Assembly (NCBI GenBank): GCA_027257055.1 | Contig: JAPVLO010000138.1 | Coordinates: forward strand, 1,178,001 to 1,242,000 | From: Cephalopachus bancanus | Taxonomy: Eukaryota > Chordata > Mammalia > Primates > Tarsiidae | Direction: 5' to 3' | DNA: 64,000 nt | Shown here: in pieces, positions 1 to 11,770 of the stretch | Position numbering within the stretch: the first letter of the stretch is position 1 | Layout of the letters: every line of letters starts with the position of its first letter | Made by a program: the position numbers and the translations under genes | Notes under the pieces: model-generated | What the model was told of the DNA's origin: nothing | Seen by the model: only the letters and a program-made list of their open reading frames with translations | The model's database searches: none

Positions 1-900
1 GTCAAATGTTAATAAGCTGTTGAATGCAAATGCCCAGGAATGTCTGTGTTGAGCTTATAAGTTCAGAGGGCCATTTAGATCTTAAGCAATGAAAGTCTAG
101 GGAATTATGTACAGCAAATGCATAACTGTGATATTTCTTATATAGGCATAAGGAAAAATAAAGACATTCTACAGAGCAATTCAATTATTTCCAAACCTAA
201 CTACATTTGCTTCTTTGCCTCATGACTTTGCCCACAGCATGGGATACAAGTGAAAACTGTCTGCTCTGAAACTGACCTTTTTAAATCTGAGAACAAGAAA
301 ATAGTATCTGGAGTGTCCCATCAGAATATTTACATGGAGTTTGGGGAGCAAGGTATTTATGAGGGTTAAGATCCCATTGAAAAAAGAAAGAAGCAACACA
401 ATTAGCCAGAGGAAGAAGTCAAATTGCAGTACAGGTCACATCACACCCAGTCACACCAGTGTGGAGATTTGGAACAAACATATTCTTTCACAGTCCCCTG
501 GCTTTTATACCTTGGTTTTGCTCAGTCTCCAAATACGTGCTGCATGAGGAAGACTTGTCCTTGGGTGAAGTCTGCAACGGAGACAGACCAGTGGTGAGCA
601 CGATGATGGTCTACTGACAACACTTCTCAAAGCTGGGCAGCAAGGCCTGATAGGAAGGAGTATCTGGAGATACTCCATCACAGTCCAGAGGCATTTCTCC
701 TTATCTGTTCAGGGCCGGGCCCCATCAGGATTCTCTGGACTTCCAGTCTTGGAAGCAAGCTCAAAAGAGGGAGGTCAGCAGGACAGATCGTAACCCTCAC
801 TGCTATGGTTAGTTTTGGTGCTGCAACTGATTTTGTGTGTTTCCCTCACCATCATGCATTCCAGATTCTCTCTTATGCCCAGATGCCCCTTTTGCCTGCT
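1..900. other. Unassigned non-coding sequence
   Basis: I recognise no gene or named repeat here. From about 440 to 800 the base composition becomes GC-richer and resembles old LTR or other retroelement sequence, but I could not place it in a family. Open frames are short and start without supporting context. Confidence 0.5.
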
Positions 901-924
901 CTGACACCTTCAGGGGCTTACTTG

Positions 925-925
<1 letters not shown>

Positions 926-1015
<90 letters not shown>
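926..1015. repeat. Compound microsatellite (GT)n then (GA)n
   Basis: About 21 GT units run to 968. A short ATGTA interruption follows, then about 21 GA units to 1014. Apparent open frames across it are artefacts of the dinucleotide repeat. The length suggests it is polymorphic. Confidence 0.97.
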
Positions 1016-1018
<3 letters not shown>

Positions 1019-1271
1019 AGTAAAATATTATGGGGTTTGGCTCATGCATTTATGGAGGTTGAAAAGTTCCACTACCTTCCATCTGCCAGCTGGAAAAGTA
1101 GAAAAGCCAGTGGTATAATTTAGTCCATATCTGAAAGCCCAAGAACTGAAAGGTCCATTGTGTGACAGGGGGAGAAGATGAATGCCCCAGCTCAAGAAGA
1201 GAGAGAAAGAATTTATCCTTCCTCTGCCTTTGTCTTCTAATCAGATCGTCAATGGATTGGCTGATGCCCAT

Positions 1272-1330
1272 CCATGCACTCTAGGCTGGGCAACAGAGTA
1301 AGACTTCAACTCAAAAAAAAAAAAAAAAAA
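1272..1330 (+). mobile_element. 3' fragment of an Alu
   Basis: Only the last part of an Alu right arm is present (tgcactctaggctgggcaac, then agagtaagacttcaactc) followed by an 18-base A tail. The 'acttcaactc' ending matches the other Alus of this window. A 5'-truncated SINE insertion is the simplest reading. Confidence 0.85.
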
Positions 1331-1638
1331 GACATGAGAACATGCATGTGCAAGATGTAGAGAAAAGGGAGTCTTTTTGTATTCTGCAGGTGGAAATGTA
1401 AACTGACATAGCCATTAGGGAACACAGTTTGGAGATTCCTCAAAAAACTAAAAATGGCACTGCCATATGATCCAGTAATCCCACATTTGGAAATATATCC
1501 AAAGAAAATAGAATCAGTATGTCACAAGAGATGTCTGCATTTCTGTTTATGACAGCAATTTTCACAAGAGTCAAGATATAGAATCAGCTTAATTGTCCAT
1601 CAAACATAAATGATTTTAAAAATGTTATAAACACACAC
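1331..1638 (+). mobile_element. LINE-1 3' part of ORF2, left half (split by Tigger)
   Basis: The sequence follows the C-terminal part of L1 ORF2: 'ggtggaaatgtaaactgaca', 'catatgatccagtaatccca' and the 'tgtccatcaa' segment are recognisable. The reading frame is broken. The element resumes at 3372 on the far side of a DNA transposon, so this L1 is older than that insertion. Confidence 0.85.
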
Positions 1639-1856
1639 ATACACATCATGTACCACATAACAATGTTGTAGTTGTTATGGTCAAGTTTGTATGACTGTGA
1701 TCCCATAAGATTATAATAGAGCTTGAAATGTCCTACCTTCTATTGACATTTTGATGATCCTTACCCTGTGTAGGCCTAGGCTAATGTGTGTGTTTGTGTC
1801 TTAGTTTTCAGCAGAAAAGTTTAAAAGCTAAAAATAAATAAATACAAACTGAACAC

Positions 1857-2137
1857 ATCCCAGCATTTTGAGAGGCAGAGGCAAGAGGAATGCCGAAGCC
1901 CAGGGGTTCAAGACAAGCTTGAGCAACTTGGTGAGACCTCATCTCTACAATAAATCAGAAAATTATTCAGTTGTGGTGCCACATGCCTGTGGTTCCAGCT
2001 ACTTGGAAGACTGAGGTGGAAGGAGCATCTGAGTCCAGGAATTCCAGGCTGCAGTGCCATGAGCATGCCACTGCACTCCAGCCTGGGAGACAGTGAGACT
2101 CTAACTCCAGAAGAAAAAGAAAAAAAGAAAAAAATTG
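1857..2137 (+). mobile_element. Alu dimer, slightly 5'-truncated, inside the Tigger element
   Basis: It begins at the 'cccagcattttgagaggc' segment, so the extreme 5' end with part of box A is missing. The linker 'ctctacaataaatcagaaaa' and the right arm ending 'ctccagcctgggagacagtg' are clear. The tail is A-rich with G interruptions. Confidence 0.9.
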
Positions 2138-2575
2138 ATCACTACAGAATAAGGATATAAAGAAAAAATATTTTTGTACAGCTGTGCAAAATGTGTTTGA
2201 GTTTAAGCTTAAGTTAGGTATTATTGAGTCAAAAAGTTAAAAATCATTAAAAAGTATAGAAAGTCTAAAAGTTATAGCAAGTTAAGCTTACTCTACCTCA
2301 TTATACAATTTAATTTGTTATTAAAAGAATATTATTTCTATAAAGTTAGTGTAGCTTAAGTGTACCATGACAACAAAGTCTACAGTAGTGTACAGTAATG
2401 TCCTAGGCGTTCACATTCACTCACCGTCACTCACTAACTGACCCAGAGTTAAGTTCAGTCCTGCAAGCTCTGCTCATTTGCCATGAATACCCTATGAATG
2501 TCCTGTACAGGTGTACCATGTTTTGTATTTTATACCATATTTTACTGGGTTTTTTTCTATGTTTAAATATACTAA
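2130..2575 (+). mobile_element. Tigger element, middle segment
   Basis: This is the portion of the same Tigger copy between two Alu insertions. It contains 'gaataaggatataaagaaaa', the 'gtctacagtagtgtacagta' stretch and 'tttttctatgtttaaatata'. It has no open frame of note. Confidence 0.75.
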
Positions 2576-2884
2576 GAGCTGAGCGTGGTGACTCACACCT
2601 GTAATCCCAGCACTTTGGGAGGCGGAGGTGAGTTGATTGCCTGAGCCCATGGGTTCTAGACTAGCCCAGGTAATATGGCAAGACCTACAATAAATCAAAT
2701 AACATGGTGAGACCTACAATAAATCACATGGTGAGACCTACAATAAATCAAGAAATTAGCTGGGCATGGTGATGCATGCCTGTAGTTCCAGCAGACAGCA
2801 GGATTGCCTGAGCCCAGCAGGTCAAGGCTGCAGAGACTGTGAGTGTGCCACTGCACTCCAGCCTGGGTGACAGAAAGAGACTCC

Positions 2885-2902
<18 letters not shown>
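2576..2902 (+). mobile_element. Alu dimer with a triplicated linker segment
   Basis: Left arm, linker and right arm are present. The linker segment 'gagacctacaataaatca' occurs three times (about 2678-2696, 2709-2726 and 2733-2750), the last two as exact 24-bp tandem units. The poly(A) tail passes directly into a TA then GA microsatellite. Confidence 0.92.

Positions 2903-2964
<62 letters not shown>
2902..2964. repeat. Compound microsatellite (TA)n(GA)n seeded by an Alu tail
   Basis: About 13 TA units are followed by about 18 GA units immediately after the A tail of the preceding Alu. This is a common place for microsatellites to arise. Confidence 0.97.
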
Positions 2965-2966
<2 letters not shown>

Positions 2967-3150
2967 CAAATGCTTATCATTGTGTTACAATTACCTACAA
3001 TCCTCAGTATCATAACATGTTGTATAGATTTGTAACCTAGGAGCAATAAGTTACGCTATATAGCCTAGGCTATACCTTAAGTTTGTGTTTGCACCTCTTA
3101 TGACAATCTATGAAGTTTACACAATGGTGAAACTGCCCATAGACATATTT
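2965..3150 (+). mobile_element. Tigger element, third segment
   Basis: The transposon continues with 'tgttacaattacctacaatc', 'acctaggagcaataagttac' and 'atagcctaggctatacctta', ending at the 'agacatattt' target of the next SINE. The last few bases of the transposon resume after that SINE. Confidence 0.8.
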
Positions 3151-3645
<495 letters not shown>

Positions 3646-4041
3646 ATTTAATAAATTCACAATTTACGATTTTATGCTAACATTAGAAAAGGTTAAATGA
3701 GAACATAAGAAAATCTGACAATTGGTGAGCTAAGCATTGAATTGAATTGGTACAAAAGGAGTCACAGAATAATACTATCAAAGATGTGCATAAAATTAAA
3801 TGAAATATGAATACTATAAAACAAAGAAGAAACCCAAAAGCTAAAAGTTGTTTCTGAAGCTGATATAATCAAACACCCTGGAGATATAAAGAAAAAAAAA
3901 GTATCATCTCGGAGATAAATAATATTAAGATTGAAAGGTTGACATAAATTTATCTATATGTGTGTTTATATATATTTTGCAGTTTGTAGTATACTATTAA
4001 AAAATACAGATAAAATGTGAAACAGATAAAATGGAATTACT
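3646..4041. other. AT-rich unassigned sequence
   Basis: I see no gene or named repeat. It is AT-rich with short A runs and could be decayed L1 3' UTR or unique DNA. Confidence 0.4.
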
Positions 4042-4465
4042 GGAGACGGAACTTCAAGATGGCCGACCAGAGTCCCCTGACCTGTGTCTCCTCCACAAAG
4101 AACCAAAATCGTGAGTAGATCGTCACAGTTGGAATAGATCATCTAAGAGAAGATAGTAGAATTCAACAGAGAAGTGACAGGAAACAAATAGGGCAAAAAA
4201 GGAGAGGGAAGGGAGGCAGCCTGCTCATGGCACTACATACTCCCCACATTAAGTGCTCGAGCAAGTGGACTAGGATTGGGAATCGCTGCCCCACCCGCCA
4301 CCTTTGGCACCTGAGCACTCTTTCCAGGGACTGGAGGACGGGCCTGGCTAGCCTACAGCTACTACCACTGCCTGCACTCCCTCGACACACACACAATTTG
4401 AGAGTCTGGAGACGGACTCACCCAGCCCATGGCAACCACGGCCGAAATCAGCACAGACCACTTGG
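4042..4465 (+). mobile_element. LINE-1 5' UTR fragment (5' end of an L1)
   Basis: The stretch 'caagatggccgaccagagtc' is the typical start of primate L1 5' UTRs. 'aaagaaccaaaatcgtgagt' and 'gtagaattcaacagagaagt' follow in the usual order. GC content then rises as expected for a 5' UTR. ORF1 is not reached. Matching by memory makes the right boundary uncertain. Confidence 0.55.
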
Positions 4466-4819
4466 GGAAAATGTGTATTCGATGGCTTTCGTCCATAACA
4501 AAGAATTTCAGAATCTGTAGGCTGGAATTCGTGTTGGGCTCATCTGGGATGGCCCACCCCAGGCCACATCATGTGCATTCATGGGCAGCTGGAGGCTGAG
4601 TTCCTCGTTTCCGTGTAGGCTACCTTTGGACATGGAGGCCGCCATGAACTGTGTCATTCAGCATCCAGCTAACCGTCCCAGGTTTGTTCACATGGTAGTC
4701 ATCACAAAGTTCCAAACAACAGCATTTGCACAAAGAGAGACGAAGCCTTGCCATACAAGCACTTCTCAAGTCTCCGTCTGCTCTGTAGTTTTTGTTTTTT
4801 GTTTTGAAATGCCAACACA
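4466..4819 (-). mobile_element. MaLR (MLT1/MST-like) LTR fragment
   Basis: On the plus strand the order 'gaatttcagaatctgtaggc', 'tcatctgggatggcccaccc' and 'gggcagctggaggctgagtt' resembles the reverse complement of mammalian MaLR LTRs. Divergence is high and the boundary with the neighbouring L1 is not sharp. Confidence 0.4.
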
Positions 4820-4985
4820 TTAATCAGGGTTCTCCAGAGAAACAAAACTAATAGGATACATGCATATAGAGAGATTTATTTTAAGAAATTGGCTCACAAG
4901 ATTATGAAGGCAGTCAAATCTCCAAGATGGACTGGCAGCCTGAAGACCCAGAAAACAGCTGGTACCGTAGCTCAGGTCCAGAATT

Positions 4986-5418
4986 TTTCTTTTTTTCTTT
5001 CTTTCCTTCCTTCCTTCCTTCTTCCCTCCCTCTCTCTCTTTCTTTCTTTCCTTCTTTCTTTCTTCCTAAGTTGAGGTCTCACACTTTCACCCAGGCTGGC
5101 GTATACTGGCACAACAATCACTGCTCTCTGCAGTCTCAACCTCCTGGGTACAGGTAATCCTTTTGTCTCAGTCTCTCAACTAGCCAGGACTACAGGCATG
5201 TACCACCATTCCTAGCTAATTTTTTTTTTTTTTTTGAGTTGGAGTCTCACTCTGTCGCCCAGACTGGAGTGCCTAGCTAATTTTTAAATTTTTTTTGCAG
5301 AGATGAAATCTCACTGTGTTGCCCAGACTGGTCTCAAATTCCCAGGCTGAAGTGAGCCTCCCCAGCCTCAGCTTCCCAAAGTGCTGGGATTACAGGCATT
5401 AGCCACCACACCCAGCTC
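4986..5418 (-). mobile_element. Alu dimer with a TTCT-rich tail, inside the MLT2-type LTR
   Basis: The tail has evolved into a (TTCT/TTCC)n tract (4986-5068). The body begins near 5070 with 'ttgaggtctcacactttcac' and ends at 'ccaccacacccagctc'. It resembles older AluJ copies. A second, extremely short Alu has inserted into its linker (5221-5271). Confidence 0.88.
5221..5271 (-). mobile_element. Very short 5'-truncated Alu nested in another Alu
   Basis: Fifteen T residues followed by about 36 bp of Alu 3' end ('gagttggagtctcactctgt', 'cgcccagactggagt') interrupt the host Alu. The host sequence 'cctagctaa' plus T residues is repeated on each side (5211-5225 and 5272-5286), which is the expected target-site duplication. 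Confidence 0.85.
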
Positions 5419-5664
5419 AAAGTTTTTTTTTAATTGCAGAATGTCTGACTGCTCAGGAGAGATCAGTGTTTTGTTCCATTCAGGCTTTCAACTGATTGGA
5501 TGAGGTCCACTCACCTTATGGAGAGCAATCTGCTTTACTCAAAGTTCATCGAGTAACATGCTGATCTCATCCAAAAACATCCCCATGGAAACACCCAAAC
5601 TAATGTTTTACCACCTCACTGGGGATCATAGTCCAGCTAAGTCAGCATGAAATTAACCATCACA

Positions 5665-8600
5665 GTCAAACTGACCAAAAAAAGTCACGTAACACCATCC
5701 AGACTCTACCTCTTTAGGAAGATAATTAAAAAATACAGAAATGGGCCAACGTGTGGCCATTTTGTTGATAATATACCACCGAATGATAAGTAATTCAGTC
5801 TCATGGTCACATCTGTGAGATAGAAGAGGAGGAGATTCGGAAATGGGCGAAAAGGATGTCTATGGATACTGATCATACATCAGCGTGGTGCACATATAGG
5901 TGTTTGTCGTATTACATAGTACTTTGCACTTTAGATGTTCACACATATGAATATTCATATATAAATATTTATATACATACAATTTGAAATCAAAATAGCA
6001 TGATCTACGGCATCCTGATCTCATACCGTAAGAAAGTTTAGATCTTAGGTAAAGAAAAGCATGGCTATCTCAGATATTAAAATTTAATCAGAATTTATCA
6101 TAATATGAATACATTCTGCATGTGCAGCACAGACTTTTATATTCCATTAAAGAAGGATTTATATAATGTTCGGAGAGCCTTGCATTCATGTCACATACTG
6201 CAGCCTCAAAACTGAGAAATAGCTCACTTTAAGAGAGACAACACACACCAACACACACATGCGTATGTCACCAAGTTATTTTTTCTATTGCTTAACCTTT
6301 TTGGTTTGTAAAATATTGAAAATAATATCCTCAGAAAGACAACATCTCTTCTGATGGCTAGGGCAAAAAAAAAAAACAGGAACATTTTATAATAAGAAAT
6401 AGAGAAGTATTACTAAGAAATTTTTCTTTGAACCAGGTATAAATGGAGATATAAATAGAGCGTATGAATTTGCTCTTAGAATGCTATGACATAAAACATA
6501 GGATTCTTTCTTTGGAGGTAATTGATGTGAGCGAAAATATGATTGACTTTACTAGAAGTCAGTCTTATTTAGTGCTTATTTTCTTAACTAGGGACCATAT
6601 GCCATTAAGAATAAGATTAACGAGTAGTGAGTGCTTTTTTTTTTTTTCCCCTATCATTGAGTTGCAGAGAGATCTAAGCAATTCACTTGGCTTTCAGGGT
6701 CTTGACTTTGCCCATTTGCAAAATCAAAGTTCTGATCTGATCTTTCTCCCAAAGAGTCTGTGAATTATGATTTTCATTCATTTGAAAAGATGGATTTTTC
6801 TACTTTGTCATAGGGTGGCATATCATTTCAGTTCTAATAAGGAAAATATTTTCACTGCAAGATATTTTACCTTAAATTCTGTAGCATTTAAAACCCAAAT
6901 AGTAAATGAAATGTTCTATAGTTGTAGAAAATGTATCACTTTTTAAGATTGGCAGTTGATTTATTTTTCACACATACTATCTCTCATGCAGTAGTGAAAA
7001 AATTTCAAATTCCATGTTTCCTTTCAAATTATTTCATGGTAGCTATGAGTGAAAACAAAAATGTACATATTTGTATTTTTCATGTTATATTTTTAGTTTC
7101 ATGACATACATTTTTATTGGGTAGATGAATAATCGCATGCTTATTCTTCTATCTAGCTTATTTACTGGGAAAACAGCCAACTCTGTTCTGTACCATGAGA
7201 TAGCATTTATAATCTATATATTCTATCCTAGGCAGGTAAGTAGTTTTTTGTTTGTTTGTTTTGGGAAGAAAATGCATTATTAAGAAAAATAAAGAAGAGT
7301 ATTCTTTTAAAAAACAGAACAAAGTCATTTGAAGGGCTATTGTTTAAGAGCCACTGTTACTTGAGATAAGGACAAAAATATCAAAATGTCAAACATAAAA
7401 AAATAAAAATAACTCAACAGAATTTCTGAGCTTATAATCTTCCACCTTGTTGGGTATGTGAGGTAGCATAGTACAGTGAGTAAGAACTAGAACATCAATG
7501 TCAGATTGCCATGATAGGGTTTCAAATAGTGACTTAAATACAGTAAACACCATGAATCTGTTTGCCAAACTGGTGTCCAAAATGGATTAAATCACTGGCA
7601 GAATAAAGATGTGGTGATGATTCTTGCATCTAAAATAAATTTTGATACGTGAAGCAAAACTATTAAAAGATAAACAAGTAAATCTCTATGAAACATTTAT
7701 TTTGATATATTTTGTTTTGATGTATATAACCAAAATATCCCAGGAAACACCCACAGAATAAACAGAAATACCCCTGAATAAGAGGTATCGTTGAAAATTA
7801 TCTTTCATTATGACAGCTGCCATAGTCTGAAATAAGGCTTCCCTTACCTGACAATGACTGGATTTTCCCCCAAAAGGAAGTTTTTATGCTCCCTTTCTAT
7901 TATTTTATATCACTTGTGAAAATACAATATACTTGGCTGCCAAATAAAGCATTTTGATCACAGACCCAGTGATGAAGATTTGCATTTGCTGGAGACACAT
8001 TTTGAGAGTAATCTCAGGGGTCAGTGACCAAAGCCAAGTGGGAAAGAGATAGCAGGTGACCTCTGTTTGTCACCTCTTGCATGATATTAAGCATGATATT
8101 AAGTGACAAAGAACTAAGCTTTTTAATATTTATTGAAAGTGTGCTAAGTGCTTTTGAGCTATACGACATTTCAGGATTCTTGAGGAAGACGTGCTCTGCC
8201 AGTTTATGTGTAAAAAAAAGTTGCATAATAGAAAAAAAAATCATTGGAATTATGGGTGCAGCCCTGAGAAAAAATAGTCAACTTCAGGTGTCTGGATTCT
8301 ATAACAGTAAGATTTTCTGTTATTTTCTGTTATAAGCATTCTCATAATTACTGATGATTATGTCCTATTGGTGATGGTAACACAAATATGAAATATTAGA
8401 TGATAATTTATTTTGCTAAACAGGGTAGTGAGTACTGAGTTTGTAACTATGTTGAGCATCAGTGAGAATGGCAGCATGCACGAATTCTGAGTTATCTGTG
8501 TGGGAAAGCTTATAAGAGTATAACCAAAAAAAGAAAGTAGAAATTTAATTTCACTACTCATCCAAAGGCACTCCTCATAGAAAGACTAGGACTGTCCTAG

Positions 8601-8690
8601 TAAGAATAATTCTATTGAGGAGAATGAGAAACAATTTACAAGATGCCTTATATGAAAATGAAAATAGTTGGCAAAATCGTAAGAAATTCT
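5665..8690. other. Repeat-poor, AT-rich unique block (about 3 kb)
   Basis: Apart from short A runs and a GTTT stretch near 7247 I recognise no interspersed repeat and no coding region. Open frames are under 100 codons and lack splice or homology support. The absence of SINEs over 3 kb is notable given the density elsewhere. Confidence 0.6.
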
Positions 8691-8868
8691 TTTTTTTTAG
8701 GTTAGAAAACAAAGTTTATTAGCAAGTAAATAGAGAGAGAGAGAGAGAGAGAGAGAGGAGATTCACCTCCCCAAGGTATGGGAGGAGGTCAAACCCAGGG
8801 AACAACGAAACAGCCATAGCTCAAAGAGTACATGGCTACACCAGAGTTTAGTAAGGCAATGACCAATT
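8691..8868 (-). mobile_element. Retrocopy of a short poly(A)+ transcript (TINE-like or processed fragment)
   Basis: Read on the minus strand, AATAAA (8720-8715) is followed by 16 bases and then a run of 8 A. The insert is flanked by 'gtaagaaattct' (8679-8690) and 'gtaagaatttct' (8869-8880), a 12-bp duplication with one mismatch. It contains a (GA)n tract. This is the footprint of LINE-1-mediated insertion of a polyadenylated RNA. Whether the RNA came from an LTR or a gene 3' end I cannot tell. Confidence 0.7.
8730..8757. repeat. (GA)n microsatellite
   Basis: About 13 GA units lie inside the retrocopy at 8691-8868. On the minus strand they read as a CT tract just upstream of the AATAAA signal. 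Confidence 0.95.
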
Positions 8869-8944
8869 GTAAGAATTTCTATCAAGAATTGATATTCTGG
8901 ACTAGTAAAATATCAATTTACAATAAGATTTTTGAAAAAAAATA

Positions 8945-9225
8945 TTTGAGTTGGGATCTCACTCTGGCACCCATGCTGGAGGGCAGTGGCGTGATCATGG
9001 CTCACCACAACCTTGACCTTCTGGGCTCAGGTGACCTTCTGCCTAAGCCTCCCATGCAGCTGGGACTACAGGCATGTGCCACCAAGTCCAGCTAATTTTT
9101 GTATGTTTCGTAGAGATGAGGTCTTGCTATGTTGCCCAGGCTGGTCTCAGACTCCTGGGCTCAAGCAACCTGCCTTGTCCTCCCAAAGTGCTGGGATTGC
9201 AGGCATGAGACACTGCGCCAGGCCT
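8945..9225 (-). mobile_element. Alu dimer, older AluJ-like
   Basis: Both arms are clear ('gtggcgtgatcatggctcac', 'ctaatttttgtatgtttcgt', 'aaagtgctgggattgcaggc'). The linker lacks the caataaatca signature of the younger copies, placing it in the older layer. Confidence 0.93.
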
Positions 9226-9339
9226 GAATTTTTTTGTCATTAAGCTTACAATACATTTTTTTGGATAGCGGAATTAAAAGTTTCATTTAAACCTTTTCTT
9301 TAAATAATCTTTCTGTAGTTTTCCAATTTTCCATAACTA

Positions 9340-9650
9340 TATTACTTTATAGATAAATAAGTTTTTAAAATTTTTAATTTCTTATTCATTAACTGTATTT
9401 TTGCATGCATTAACCAATTTCTCTTCACTTCCTCCTCCCTCCTAACTCCTTTGGTAATCAACATTCTACTCTCTACCGCCATGGAACCCACACTAGTAGT
9501 TCCCACATGTGAGTGAGAACAAGTGATATTTGTATTTCTGTGCCTGGTTTACATCAGTTGACATAATGACCTCCATTTCTACCCATGTAGCTGCACATGA
9601 CAGGATTTTATTCATTTTTTTATGGCTGAATAATATTCCATTGTATTGGA
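9340..9650 (-). mobile_element. LINE-1 ORF2 end/3' UTR, inverted half
   Basis: The plus strand reads 'atgtgagtgagaacaagtga', 'tgtgcctggtttacatcagt' and 'atggctgaataatattccat', the reverse complement of the L1 ORF2 end. It abuts a plus-strand L1 3' UTR at 9651, which suggests a twin-priming inversion. Confidence 0.85.
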
Positions 9651-9885
9651 TAGTACAATAGGGAGATTACAGTAAATAATAATTTATTTTATATTTCCAA
9701 ATAGCTAGATGAGAAAATTGGAATGTTGTGAACACAAAGAAAAGATAAATGTTTGAGATGATGGATATCCCAATTACCCTGACTCGGTCCTACAAATCAT
9801 ACACATATGTCCAAATATCACACATGCCCCCATCATTTGTACAACTACTACGTATCAATTTAAAAAAATAATATTAATTGCATAT
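9651..9885 (+). mobile_element. LINE-1 3' UTR, forward half
   Basis: The segments 'gatagtacaatagggagatt', 'gaatgttgtgaacacaaaga' and 'gatggatatcccaattaccc' follow the L1M 3' UTR and end in an A-rich tail near 9870. The inverted half lies directly upstream. Confidence 0.85.
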
Positions 9886-10155
9886 AAAAGAACCGTTAAT
9901 GCATATGTAGTAGATACAGATTTTGTGACTTAGACTCATGAAAGAAAACTTCCGAGAGGTCTGTCAGCAAAATGATAACACAAATTTTGACCTATGATTC
10001 CTGTACCTTGGCTACATATTATGTCAAACTCAATATCCTGTTTGCATATAACCTGAATTTGAATACATGTTGTGCTGCAGAAGTACATATAGGGTTTGGG
10101 GATAAATATGCTCGGGCAAAAGTAAAAAATAAGGAAACCAGAGGATTGTCTTAGG
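9886..10155. other. Unassigned sequence
   Basis: AT-rich, with no recognised repeat and no supported coding region. Confidence 0.4.
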
Positions 10156-10440
10156 TTGTACTCCCTCCAGGCAGATGCTGAGACAAAGATGTGGGTGAAG
10201 GAGGTTTATTGAAGGAAGCAATGCTCTCAAAAGAAATGTAGTATTAGAAGCAGAACCGGGCAGGGAAACAAAAGCCAACAAAGCCAAGACATCTTCTTCC
10301 CCAGAGACTAACTTCCGCCTCTTCGGTAGGAGACTTAGTGGGTATGAACTGACCCACAGAGATGGATGAAACTTAAAGCACCCATTTCACAGCCTGTAAC
10401 AGTCAGCCATGGACTTGACACTGCCCCTTATATTCGGGGA
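10156..10440. other. Possible old retroelement/LTR fragment
   Basis: 'actccctccaggcagatgct' and 'ggtgaaggaggtttattgaa' look like repeated mammalian sequence with a reversed poly(A) signal (TTTATT), suggesting an LTR on the minus strand. I could not name the family. Confidence 0.3.
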
Positions 10441-11490
10441 TTCTTTATCAGGATCAGCGGAAGATTAATGGACCCACTCAGTTAAGGAGATAGTGGCAGG
10501 GCATCATTAGTACTCACTGTAAGACATTTGATTTTTGGAAATTCTAACTTTTCTGTTTTGTTAAAACAACAACAGGAAATGGGCTAGAATTTCATGGGGA
10601 ACAGAATATGGACTTTTGAATTGTACTCGGATGATGTATTACAAAACCACCCCACTCTAGTCTTTGGGAATGTAACTAATCTTTGTTGATCTTCAGTTTC
10701 CTCAATTATAGGATGGTTATAAGGACACCTATTTTATGAATGGGCAGTGTCAATCAGATGTATTTCTACACTATCTTGGAAGTGCTGAAACAAGCTAGGA
10801 GCTCAAATAAGTGGGTATGGCTTGCCTTATGACTTATCACTTGTGCTAAAGTTATTTGTTCCTTAAAATTAACTTATATTTGTAGAGTGGTTGAGAGTTT
10901 ACTAAGCTATCCTGTACATGTTATTGTATTTAAAATGTCAAAGCCCAGTAAAACATGGAGACCAAGCTCTGAAATTAAAATGTCTTATTTGTAAGAAAAG
11001 AATTGCAATTCAAGGCAGCATATATGCAGACCGTCTGGTCTCAGTATATTCAAAAAACAAAGAAGTTTCGAGGTTTATAAAAAATAGAAATGTTATTTAT
11101 TAGTCTATGAGAAGTTTCACTGGTACTAGGAAGGACTTGAGCTGAAAAGTTCTGATAGATGAGAGACATTGGTAGGCAAAACTAGTTTTACAGTTGTAGC
11201 AGATCATTTCAGTAACCATAGGTGAAGCTGGTTTCAGGTTACGGCAGGTAGATTCAGCTGCCAAGTTTGCGGAGAATTACATTTTTGGAGCAATTTTTTG
11301 TCCCTGAATGTTTTCCCCATGGCTTCATGACTTTTAGTTGGGTATAACAAGAATGACCCAATTTGTATGATCAACTTTCACAAAACTTTAAAAAGATCCT
11401 CTGAGGTCAGTAGGGCATGAATATTTATCATCTTTTATAGGTTAGCAAATGCAGATTTAGAGAAGGAATATGGGAGATAAACTGTACTCT
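10441..11490. other. Unique sequence with a MIR-like segment
   Basis: Around 10660-10810 the 'cttcagtttcctcaattata' and 'ggatggttataaggacacct' segments resemble the core of a MIR SINE on the plus strand. The remainder is unassigned AT-rich DNA. Confidence 0.4.
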
Positions 11491-11494
11491 TGAT

Positions 11495-11770
11495 CTATTG
11501 CTGGATAACAAATTGCTAAACACAGCAGCTTAAAATTTCACACATTATCATCTCACAGCTTCTCTGGATCAGGGATTAGAACACAGGTTTACTGGGCTCT
11601 CTGCCTCAAAGTCTCTTAGAAGACTGAAATCAAGGTATTGTCTCAGCGCCCCCACAAGGCTGGGGTTCAGATGTCAGCAGGAGGCCCAGTTATCTCAAGG
11701 TTCAAGTGACAAGAGCCACTTCCAAGTTCACTCAAAGGTTGTTGGCAGGATTTTATTCCTTGTCAACTGG
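11495..11770 (-). mobile_element. MaLR LTR fragment (MLT1-type)
   Basis: The plus strand begins 'ctattgctggataacaaatt', then 'cagcagcttaaaatttcaca', 'cttctctggatcagggatta' and 'tctctgcctcaaagtctctt'. This is the reverse complement of an MLT1 3' end. The 5' part is missing. Confidence 0.7.

Larger units (their letters stand above)
4820..5664 (-). mobile_element. ERVL LTR (MLT2-type), interrupted by an Alu
   Basis: The left part 'taatcagggttctccagaga' with 'agagatttattttaagaaat' is the reverse complement of an MLT2 3' end. The right part has 'ttcaactgattggatgaggt', 'gcaatctgctttactcaaag' and 'catgaaattaaccatcacag', the reverse complement of its 5' end. The copy is a solo LTR without internal sequence. 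The Alu at about 4986-5418 splits it. Confidence 0.75.

Noticed and set aside
805..1023. 72-codon frame ending in Cys-Val and Arg-Glu repeats
   Set aside because: It reads straight through the GT and GA microsatellites; no gene.
2678..2750. Regularly spaced repeats resembling a small CRISPR array
   Set aside because: Adjacent tandem units without unique spacers, inside an Alu linker in a eukaryotic genome.
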